Assembly: GCA_013002595.1 (NCBI GenBank)
Contig: JABDJG010000452.1
Span: forward strand, 1-10,709
Source of the DNA: Hyphomicrobiales bacterium
GTDB taxonomy: Bacteria > Pseudomonadota > Alphaproteobacteria > Rhizobiales > Aestuariivirgaceae
Direction: 5' to 3'
Length of the DNA stretch: 10,709 nt
The position numbers were made by a program, and so were the translations under genes. Below are positions 1-5,695 of the stretch, in pieces. The notes beneath the pieces are model-generated. The model did not search any database and was not told where the DNA came from. It saw nothing but the letters and a program-made list of their open reading frames with translations. Every line of letters begins with the position of its first letter. Within the stretch, counting starts at the first letter, position 1.

Positions 1-662
1 AGATCAAGATCGTAGATCCGTTGCAGCAGGCTGTATTCATTCTGGATCGAGACCACCCGTGGAAGATTGTGCTCAGCGGCGATCTGGAGGAATTGTGAAG
101 TCCCCCAGCAGCTCTCGTTCGACAATCCGATTGTCCGGATCTTGCCGGCGTCAATCAGCTCGTTAAGACACTCAAGACAGGCCTGAATATCGGCCCGGGT
201 GTTTTCCTTGTTCTGCTTTGTCGGATCGAATGTCCATGACTGCCGGAAGTGATAAGAGCCGCGATTGGGCCAGTGCAACTGGTACAAATCGATGTAATCC
301 GTCTGCAGCCGCTTCAGGCTGTCCTCGACAGCCCGCGTAATGGTCGCGGGCGAGATCGCGGCGCCATCGCGTATCCATTTAACCCCCTCGCCCGCCACTT
401 TCGTGGCGATGATGGCTTCATCACGCTTGCCTGACGCCTTTAACCAGGTGCCGATAACCTCTTCCGTGCGCCCTTGCGTTTCAGCCGAAGTCGGGTTTAC
501 CGGATACATTTCGGCCGTATCGATGAAGTTCACACCCTGATCAAACGCATAATCGATCTGCTGGTGACCTTCGGCCTCCGTGTTCTGGGTACCCCAGGTC
601 ATCGACCCGAGACAAATGCTGCTAACCTCAATATCCGTCCTGCCAAGTTTGCGGTATTTCAA
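1..662 (-). CDS. Aldo/keto reductase, Tas-like (C-terminus cut by window edge)
   Basis: Probable NAD(P)H-dependent cytosolic aldo/keto reductase. The visible 220 residues begin MKYRKLGRTDIEVSSICLG and closely resemble the N-terminal two thirds of E. coli Tas (about 346 residues). The family's catalytic tetrad is visible: D48 and Y53 (in FIDTAEMYPVNP), K88 (in ATKVAG) and H130 (in YQLHWP). SNES, near residue 180, matches the conserved SN motif of the barrel. The start is a TTG at 660-662: an AGGAG Shine-Dalgarno lies 8 nt upstream and the reading begins exactly where the family begins. ATG starts further in would remove the first strand and the catalytic residues. The gene diverges from the HD-domain gene across 247 bp. 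The substrate cannot be told from the sequence; Tas itself is known only from a genetic link to tyrosine prototrophy. No stop codon is present because the gene runs off the left edge. Confidence 0.9.
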   Translation of the reverse strand, partial: MKYRKLGRTDIEVSSICLGSMTWGTQNTEAEGHQQIDYAFDQGVNFIDTAEMYPVNPTSAETQGRTEEVIGTWLKASGKRDEAIIATKVAGEGVKWIRDGAAISPATITRAVEDSLKRLQTDYIDLYQLHWPNRGSYHFRQSWTFDPTKQNKENTRADIQACLECLNELIDAGKIRTIGLSNESCWGTSQFLQIAAEHNLPRVVSIQNEYSLLQRIYDLD

Positions 663-909
663 ACGTCCGGCTCCTGAATTGCCCTGATAATCCATACGAA
701 AATAGTCCGCGTTTCTCGCACAACGCATGGTGACGGACAAGGCAAACTACGCGACCCCATCAGGTCGCCGGCATAGCTCGCCGCGCAAACCGGCGATGCG
801 GAACATTCCGGGCGGCAATGACCGCCACGACTGCTCGAATATTTTTGATTCTCAACTGATCTGTTGCCTGTTAGTCTGCGTCGCATGAATGTCAATCAGG
901 ACGAGCATT
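663..909. other. Divergent intergenic region, no clear elements
   Basis: These 247 bases separate the divergent aldo/keto reductase and HD-domain genes and must hold both promoters. AT-rich stretches occur near 838-860 and near 685-705, but no convincing -35/-10 pair with 16-18 bp spacing was found. No copy of the 16-bp palindrome seen elsewhere in the window is present. An open frame on the minus strand here has no recognisable protein and no supporting ribosome binding site. Confidence 0.4.
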
Positions 910-1527
910 ATGGATACAGTCAAATTCACCCAGATGAAGGATGGCAGCCGCGAAGACTACGAAATGCTGCACAAGGTGGAAGCGCCATACCTGGCCGGCA
1001 CAGCCGATAGATTGTTGCGCGAATTGCGCAAACAGGGCGAGGAAGCATTGCCCGGTTACAAGATAACCCGGCTTGAACATGCTCTGCAGTCCGCCACCAG
1101 GGCATATCGCGAGGGCTGTGACATTGATTGGGTGGTGGCCGCTTTGCTGCACGATATCGGCGATGGCCTGGCGCCCCAGAACCATGACAGGTTCGCGGCG
1201 GAAATTCTGCGCCCCTTCCTGCGCGAGGAGGTCACCTGGGTCGTCGAACACCACGGCACGTTCCAGATGGTGTATTACGCTCACCATTTCGGCTGGAACC
1301 AGTACGAGCGCGACAAATACAAAGACAGCCCGCATTACCAGGCCTGCATCGATTTCTGCGAGCGCTGGGACCAGGCCTCGTTCGACCCGGATTATGATTA
1401 TGAGCCGCTCGAGTTCTTCGAACCCATGGTCAAGAAAGTGTTCTCGCGCAAGGCCTATGACCCGGCCGTTACCCAACCGGGAGTTGCCAGAGGCATCCCG
1501 CCGCTGGCTTCCGCGGCGGCTGAGTAA
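910..1527 (+). CDS. HD-domain protein, PhnZ/MIOX-like (phosphohydrolase or di-iron oxygenase)
   Basis: A 205-residue all-helical HD-superfamily metalloprotein, probably cytosolic. The metal-binding pattern is visible: H57 (in LEHALQSA), the H81-D82 doublet (in AALLHDIGD), H92, H114/H115 (in VVEHHG) and D154 (in CERWDQASFDP). The order H...HD...H...H...D and the length match the PhnZ/TmpB group of mixed-valent di-iron oxygenases, which cleave organophosphonates. The same group is often annotated as phosphohydrolase. PhnZ's substrate-gating Tyr/Glu pair before the first His is not clearly conserved, since Y50 stands where the Glu is expected, so the substrate may differ. ATG 910 is preferred over the in-frame ATG at 889 because AGGA at 898-901 lies 8 nt upstream of it; ATG 889 has no Shine-Dalgarno. 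The gene stands alone and converges on the PAS-REC-REC gene with a 21-bp gap. Family is fairly sure, reaction unknown. Confidence 0.75.
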   Translation: MDTVKFTQMKDGSREDYEMLHKVEAPYLAGTADRLLRELRKQGEEALPGYKITRLEHALQSATRAYREGCDIDWVVAALLHDIGDGLAPQNHDRFAAEILRPFLREEVTWVVEHHGTFQMVYYAHHFGWNQYERDKYKDSPHYQACIDFCERWDQASFDPDYDYEPLEFFEPMVKKVFSRKAYDPAVTQPGVARGIPPLASAAAE

Positions 1528-1528
1528 C

Positions 1529-1560
1529 CAGAGCGGCTGAAACGTCGGTCAAGCGCTCTG
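1529..1560. terminator. Weak inverted repeat between convergent genes
   Basis: CAGAGCG (1529-1535) and CGCTCTG (1554-1560) form a perfect 7-bp stem around an 18-nt loop. It spans the gap between the converging HD-domain and PAS-REC-REC stop codons and reaches into the end of the latter. No T-tract follows on either strand, so termination is only a guess based on position. Confidence 0.25.
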
Positions 1561-3078
1561 ATATTTGCGGGCGAGATCTGCAATAGTGAGCGGTGCTTCA
1601 GGGTTGTCGGCACCTTTTGCCGCGGCCATTTCTTTTGCCTTCTCCCTGAGATCCACGATGTTCCTGTCGATTTTGCACCGGGCCAGGCAGCCAAGCAGTT
1701 CATCCACGTTGACCGGCTTGATCAGATAATCGCTGACGCCGGCCCGCTCGGCCTGCTGGCGGAGCTCTTCGGTCGTATCGGCACTGACACCGATAATCGG
1801 TATGGCTGCCAGTCCTTTGATGCGCTCATGCGCACGGATAGCCTCTATCGCGGCAATACCGCTCATGACCGGCATAGCCATGTCCATCATGATCACATCG
1901 TAGGCGGCCGAGTTGGCGATATACTGGAGAACAGCCTCACGTCCGTCCCAAACGCCGGTTACATCGTACAGACCATCTTCCAGAATTTCCACGAATACCT
2001 CGTGGTTGACCTGGTTGTCCTCGGCCAGCAGCACGCGCGCCCGTGATCCCTGATCCTGCTGATTTTTGCCGTCGATACTGGCTGCATCGTCAATCTTATC
2101 AGCGGCATCATTCACGTCATCAGCGATTGTCTCCGCAACCGGCGGTTTTGCCTCCAGGCAGCGCGCAATCGTTATTGCCAGGAGATCAGGTTGCAACGGC
2201 AGTACCAGGAAATGGTCCATGCCTGCAGTGATGCATGCCCTGCAATCAATGGTATTTGTACCCGCCGCCACGCCGATGATTGGAAGATGTTCTCCAGTGT
2301 CTGCCTCACCGCTACGAATGGCGCCGGTGACTTCCAGTCCTGAGATCCTGGGCAGCTCTACATTCATCACCATCGCCCGCGGCACCAATGAGCGATACAG
2401 GCTGAGTGCCTCTGCGCCATTGCGCGCAATCCTGAACTTGTAACCAGCCTCCTCCAGAACGTCCGACAGGATCCGCTGGATTTCCTCTCTGTCCTCTGCG
2501 ATCACCAAGTCAATCATGCCCGCCGATTTACCCGTAGGTATAGGAGGCGCACTCGGTCTGGCCCGAGGCGGCTGCGACATGGGTTCAGCTTTTGTCAGCG
2601 CCCCACCGGATGGAACCATGTCGGTTTGTGGTTTGATTTGCTTCAGGATCTCGCCAGGCTCACTTGCATTGCCCGAAACGTCATTTGCATAGGTAGTAAT
2701 AAAGCCGCCATCCGGCAGAAGACTGCGTTTCACCGCAATGATATCGCCGCCCACACCGGTGTATTTGAATGATTCCGCTCTGACTGAGCCCGCCGCCTCC
2801 AGCCGCTCGCGCACCATCTCTTCGACATCGCCCTCGCCGAAATCCCCGCGCACGGCGTTGAACCGGATGAGGGTTTCAAGGGTCAGCCCGGGCTGGATCA
2901 AATCGGCAGGAAATTCCAGGATCTCACAGGCTTGCCGGTTAATGGCAACAATATTCAGGTCACCATCCACGACACAGACGCCCACATCGACATGATCGAG
3001 AAGCGAACCCATCAGCGCCGAACCGGCAAGGTTCTCGATTATGTAGACACCACTACCAGCAATATCCGCCGCGCCCAT
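1549..3078 (-). CDS. PAS-REC-REC signalling protein without kinase core
   Basis: A 509-residue cytoplasmic signalling protein with no membrane segment. A PAS domain (about residues 25-135, LLDHVDVGVCVVDGDLNIVA) is of the type usually found before hybrid histidine kinases. A Pro/Ser-rich linker follows (about 137-187), then receiver 1 (about 188-308), an acidic linker, and receiver 2 (about 346-468). Receiver 2 is canonical: acid pair E353-D354, phosphoacceptor D399 (MMDMAMPVMSG), S432 and K454 (LIKPV). Receiver 1 is degenerate: the phosphoacceptor is N239 (MVMNVELP), the Ser/Thr position is Ala and the Lys position is L293 (LVLPLQ), so it probably cannot be phosphorylated. No HisKA H-box or HATPase N/G boxes and no output domain are visible. 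ATG 3078 is chosen; a TTG directly before it at 3081 is an alternative and an in-frame stop bars anything longer. It is transcribed alongside but 84 bp downstream of the XRE/cupin gene, so co-transcription is possible. The partner kinase is unknown. Confidence 0.9.
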   Translation of the reverse strand: MGAADIAGSGVYIIENLAGSALMGSLLDHVDVGVCVVDGDLNIVAINRQACEILEFPADLIQPGLTLETLIRFNAVRGDFGEGDVEEMVRERLEAAGSVRAESFKYTGVGGDIIAVKRSLLPDGGFITTYANDVSGNASEPGEILKQIKPQTDMVPSGGALTKAEPMSQPPRARPSAPPIPTGKSAGMIDLVIAEDREEIQRILSDVLEEAGYKFRIARNGAEALSLYRSLVPRAMVMNVELPRISGLEVTGAIRSGEADTGEHLPIIGVAAGTNTIDCRACITAGMDHFLVLPLQPDLLAITIARCLEAKPPVAETIADDVNDAADKIDDAASIDGKNQQDQGSRARVLLAEDNQVNHEVFVEILEDGLYDVTGVWDGREAVLQYIANSAAYDVIMMDMAMPVMSGIAAIEAIRAHERIKGLAAIPIIGVSADTTEELRQQAERAGVSDYLIKPVNVDELLGCLARCKIDRNIVDLREKAKEMAAAKGADNPEAPLTIADLARKYQSA

Positions 3079-3162
3079 CAAAGACGATTCCCGTGAATTT
3101 CAAGGCCTCAGTGTATGGTCAGGCGTGGTTAACAAAGGGTTACCGACGCTGGCCACCACACC

Positions 3163-3765
3163 CTACGGTGCGCGCATGACCAGGACCATTGTCGCATGGG
3201 CATCTTGCTGGCCGGCATTGCGAATACTGTGCGGGCGATCACCGGCATAGCGGATGGACTGTCCGGCCGTAACCCGCCGCACTTCGCCGCCAACGGTTAT
3301 CTCAAGTTCACCTTCGATGATGAACAGATGCTCCACGCAACCCGCCTGATGTGGCTCTGATTCCAGGATGCCGCCCGGCCTGGCATGAAAATCATACCAT
3401 TGAACATATTCGACAAGATCGAGCGCGCCTATGATGGCCAGCGTGCACAACCCGTCTTCGCTTTCCAGTTTGGGAATGCCCGAGCGCCCCTGATGCTCGA
3501 AGAAATTCTCACCGGCATCGGACTTCAGGACCTCGCCGATCGTTGTGTCGAGCGCCCGCGACAACCGCTCAACGGTGCCGATTGTCGGGTTGGTCTCATT
3601 GCGCTCGATCTGCGAGATAATCGATTTCGCCACCCCCGACTGCTCAGACAATTCGCCCAAAGACAGTTTGTAGGCCTTGCGTAGCCGCTGGATCGTCTTG
3701 CCAAGCGCCGGGGTGACGTCACTGTCTAAATTGTGATTGCCCTTACGGACACTGCGCATTGACAT
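3163..3765 (-). CDS. XRE-family transcription factor with C-terminal cupin (candidate sulfur regulator)
   Basis: A 200-residue DNA-binding regulator. An N-terminal lambda-repressor-type helix-turn-helix (about residues 21-77) carries the typical LGELSEQSGVAKSIISQIER core, followed by NPTIGTVERLSRAL. A C-terminal cupin_2 sensor domain (about 125-197) shows HLFIIEGELEITVGG and AGDRPHSIRN, with H139, E145, H146, E151 and H179 as possible ligand or metal contacts. The domain order and size are those of the HTH-cupin family that includes E. coli SutR (YdcN), a regulator of sulfur-utilisation genes. ATG 3765 is preceded by AAGGA with 8 nt spacing. The gene diverges from the sulfite reductase operon. 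A perfect 16-bp palindrome lies 26 bp before its start and recurs before rhodanese-metZ. Autoregulation and control of both sulfur units are inferences; ligand and sign of control are unknown. Confidence 0.92.
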   Translation of the reverse strand: MSMRSVRKGNHNLDSDVTPALGKTIQRLRKAYKLSLGELSEQSGVAKSIISQIERNETNPTIGTVERLSRALDTTIGEVLKSDAGENFFEHQGRSGIPKLESEDGLCTLAIIGALDLVEYVQWYDFHARPGGILESEPHQAGCVEHLFIIEGELEITVGGEVRRVTAGQSIRYAGDRPHSIRNAGQQDAHATMVLVMRAP

Positions 3766-3791
3766 CTTGTCGTTCCTTAATTAATACATAC

Positions 3792-3807
3792 GTTCGTTAT
3801 AACGAAC
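3792..3807. promoter_or_regulatory. Perfect 16-bp palindromic operator candidate
   Basis: GTTCGTTATAACGAAC is perfectly self-complementary: two inverted half-sites GTTCGTTA meeting without a spacer. It lies 26 bp upstream of the XRE/cupin start and 130 bp upstream of the ferredoxin start. On the minus strand the centre reads TATAAC, a plausible -10 hexamer that would give a leader of about 25 nt, so bound protein could block the regulator's own promoter. The same site with one mismatch occurs at 9636-9651. The binding protein is inferred, not shown. Confidence 0.65.
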
Positions 3808-3899
3808 AAACAGCCGAAAACCACTGAAACCGACGACTATAAACCTCTAACTGCCTAAAATAGCAAGACAAACATGAATTCCCGGTTACCGGTCTGGTT

Positions 3900-3915
3900 G
3901 TTTCTTTGGACGAAC
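3900..3915. promoter_or_regulatory. Degenerate third copy of the palindrome before the ferredoxin operon
   Basis: GTTTCTTTGGACGAAC matches the 16-bp palindrome at 11 of 16 positions, keeping the outer GTT and an intact ACGAAC half, and is followed by CGTTA at 3917-3921. It sits 22 bp before the ferredoxin ATG. The match is weak and could be chance. Confidence 0.3.
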
Positions 3916-3937
3916 ACGTTAGGAATGCGAGTGAAAA

Positions 3938-4252
3938 ATGGGCGTCATCCACATCAAAGATCACCACGGTGGCCTGCATAAGATCGAAGCAATCGAAGGC
4001 TGGCGCGTCATGGAGATCATCCGCGGACACGGCTTTGCGATCAAGGGATTGTGCGGCGGTGCGTGTGCATGTGCAACCTGCCATGTCTATGTCGAGCCAC
4101 TGTGGAGCGAAAAGATCCATCCGGCCCGCGACGACGAAGAAGCGATGCTCGATGAAGTCCCGACCGTTGCCGACAACTCGCGCCTGTCCTGCCAGATCAT
4201 CTACACCCCCGAGCTTGATGGCCTGACCGTAGAGCTTGCCGATGCCGCCTAG
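3938..4252 (+). CDS. [2Fe-2S] ferredoxin, adrenodoxin type
   Basis: A 104-residue soluble electron carrier. The cluster ligands follow the adrenodoxin/FdVI-type pattern C39-x5-C45-x2-C48-x36-C85 (LCGGACACATCHVYVEPLW and LSCQI), with an additional non-ligand Cys at 43. Acidic residues at 65-73 (DDEEAMLDE) form the usual partner-docking face. It is the first gene of the sulfite reductase operon, 11 bp before the CysG-like gene. The likely role is delivery of electrons to the siroheme sulfite reductase, since no CysJ-type flavoprotein is encoded nearby; this is an inference from position. Adrenodoxin-type ferredoxins more often serve P450s, Rieske oxygenases or Fe-S assembly, so that alternative remains open. 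The ribosome binding site is a modest AGGA at 3921-3924, 13 nt before the ATG, rather far. The start agrees with the usual length of the family. Confidence 0.94.
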   Translation: MGVIHIKDHHGGLHKIEAIEGWRVMEIIRGHGFAIKGLCGGACACATCHVYVEPLWSEKIHPARDDEEAMLDEVPTVADNSRLSCQIIYTPELDGLTVELADAA

Positions 4253-4263
4253 AAGGGTTTGTC

Positions 4264-5337
4264 ATGCGTTATTTCCCGATCTTCATTGATCTCGATCCCG
4301 GCAACACGGTCCTGGTCTATGGCGGCAGCGAGGATGCTGCCCGCAAGGTGCGCTTGCTGCTCAAGACCGGCGCTGCCATCAGTATCGTTGCAACGAGCCT
4401 CAATGACGAACTCTCAAAGCTGGTTCGAGACGCCAGGCTGACCTGGATTGCAGCCGGCTTCCGCCCAGAACAACTGAGCGGCAGGCCCCGCGCCGTCTTT
4501 GCCGCCTGTGGTGACGACACCAATGCCCTGGTCTCGCGCGCCGCCCAGAACCACAACATCCCCGTCAACGTTGTTGACCGCGCCGACCTGTCGACTTTCA
4601 TCATCCCGGCAATTGTCGACCGGGACCCGCTGGTCGTTGCCATCGGTACAGAAGGCGCCGGGCCTGTTCTGGCCCAGGGCGTGCGCTCCCGCATTGAAGC
4701 CATGTTGCCGGCAGCCGTCGGCGGACTGCTGGCCCGCGCGGCGGTATTGCGCCAGACGGTCGCCAACATCATCCCGGCCGGCCCGGCCCGGCGGGCCTTT
4801 TGGGACAGGTATTTCTTCGGGGCGCCGCGTGATGCGTTTCTGGCCGGTGACGAACCTGGCTTCGCTGATGCGGTCGAGCGGCAACTTGCGTCGCCGGACG
4901 AAACGACCGCCGCCGGTCGCATTTCACTGCTCGATGTTTGCGAGGATCCAGAACTCCTTACCCTAAAAGCCCACCGCCTGCTGTTGGAAGCCGACATCAT
5001 CGTTCATGACCGGTCGGTTGCGCCTGGCGTGCTTGAATTTGCCCGCCGCGATGCCCGGCGCCAAAGCGTCGATACTTCGATCTGGGTGCGCACCCCTGAC
5101 CACCATCTGCGCACCGCTGAACAGTTGTTAAAGCAAGCCGGCGCCGGCCGCCGCATCGTCCGGCTATATGACGCCAATGCATCGGCGCTCGATGCCGAGC
5201 TCACCGTGCTTGGCGCGCACAACACCACAAACATTGCCATCGATCACATCCGCGCAGCCCCCGATGAACACACCTGGGCCCCCCTGATCGATGGCCGGAC
5301 CGTGGACGGCATAACCCCATGGAGGTTGGCATCATGA
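4264..5337 (+). CDS. cysG: CysG-like siroheme synthase: intact dehydrogenase/ferrochelatase half, eroded methyltransferase half
   Basis: Siroheme, the cofactor of sulfite reductase, is made from precorrin-2 by NAD-dependent dehydrogenation and iron insertion. Residues 1 to about 215 match the CysG N-terminal module: MRYFPIFIDL start, nucleotide-binding VLVYGGSEDAARKVRLLL (16-33), VNVVD with the conserved Asp D105, then IVDRDPLVVAIGTEGAGPVLA and a C-terminal helical dimer region. From about 218 the protein aligns with the start of the SAM-dependent uroporphyrinogen-III methyltransferase (SUMT) half (DPELLTLKAHRLLLEADIIV, ARRDA, GRRIVRLYDA). However, the GAGPGD SAM-binding loop is replaced by LDVCED, the GGDP motif by DANAS, and the protein ends at 357 residues against about 460 in full CysG. 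The precorrin-2 precursor must therefore come from another SUMT (for example a separate CobA). ATG 4264 has GAAGGGT upstream. The stop overlaps the next start as ATGA, indicating translational coupling. Confidence 0.88.
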   Translation: MRYFPIFIDLDPGNTVLVYGGSEDAARKVRLLLKTGAAISIVATSLNDELSKLVRDARLTWIAAGFRPEQLSGRPRAVFAACGDDTNALVSRAAQNHNIPVNVVDRADLSTFIIPAIVDRDPLVVAIGTEGAGPVLAQGVRSRIEAMLPAAVGGLLARAAVLRQTVANIIPAGPARRAFWDRYFFGAPRDAFLAGDEPGFADAVERQLASPDETTAAGRISLLDVCEDPELLTLKAHRLLLEADIIVHDRSVAPGVLEFARRDARRQSVDTSIWVRTPDHHLRTAEQLLKQAGAGRRIVRLYDANASALDAELTVLGAHNTTNIAIDHIRAAPDEHTWAPLIDGRTVDGITPWRLAS

Positions 5338-5669
5338 ACGCAATTGAAACCGGAAAAGCCCTCACCGGCAATCGCCTGTCAGACGGAGAGGTCGTGTTCC
5401 TGACCCGCTCCGGCGCCTGGAGCGTCTCGATCGATGAGGCTGTGATCGCGCTCGAGCCGCAGTCAGAAGCAGCGCTTGAAAGGCGCGGCGAGCAGGCTGT
5501 TGCCCACAACGTCGTCACCGAGGCCTATCTGATCGGCGTTGAACGCTCACAGGGCCGCGTCCGCGCGCTGCATATCCGCGAGCGCATCCGCGCCACCGGC
5601 CCAAGTGTGCGGCTAGATCTTGGCAAACAGTCCCAAGGCACCGGCGGCGGCTTTGCCCCCCAATCGTAA
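5334..5669 (+). CDS. DUF2849 family protein
   Basis: A 111-residue soluble protein of the DUF2849 family, recognised from LTGNRLSDGEVVFLTRSGAW near the N-terminus, the central NVVTEAYLIGVE and the closing LHIRERIRATGPSVRLDLG. The family is typical of alphaproteobacteria and commonly lies directly before the sulfite reductase gene, as here; its biochemical role is not established. No cysteine, signal peptide or membrane segment is seen, so a redox or metal-binding role through cysteines is excluded. ATG 5334 is chosen because GGAGG at 5321-5325 lies 8 nt upstream; an in-frame ATG at 5319 would include that ribosome binding site. The start overlaps the CysG-like stop codon (ATGA), which implies coupled translation, and cysI follows after 26 bp. 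A small accessory or assembly factor for sulfite reductase is possible but unproven. Confidence 0.85.
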   Translation: MNAIETGKALTGNRLSDGEVVFLTRSGAWSVSIDEAVIALEPQSEAALERRGEQAVAHNVVTEAYLIGVERSQGRVRALHIRERIRATGPSVRLDLGKQSQGTGGGFAPQS

Positions 5670-5695
5670 CGATGCAATCGTAAGGAAGCAGCCCG

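Noticed and set aside
659..895. 78-codon minus-strand open frame in the gap between aldo/keto reductase and HD-domain genes
   Set aside because: It overlaps the reductase start and the divergent promoter region, has no Shine-Dalgarno and resembles no family I know.
892..1476. 194-codon minus-strand open frame opposite the HD-domain gene
   Set aside because: The plus-strand frame carries the HD metal motif and a ribosome binding site; the antisense frame looks like a by-product of its codon use.
3781..3809. Minus-strand promoter TTGTTC - 17 bp - TATTAA for the XRE/cupin gene
   Set aside because: The spacing is good, but the start of transcription would fall within the Shine-Dalgarno sequence. 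A -10 box inside the palindrome (TATAAC) fits better and also matches the rhodanese promoter.
3882..3892. Short inverted repeat CCGGT-T-ACCGG upstream of the ferredoxin gene
   Set aside because: It is only 5 bp per arm, is not repeated at any other promoter in the window and is too short to claim as an operator.
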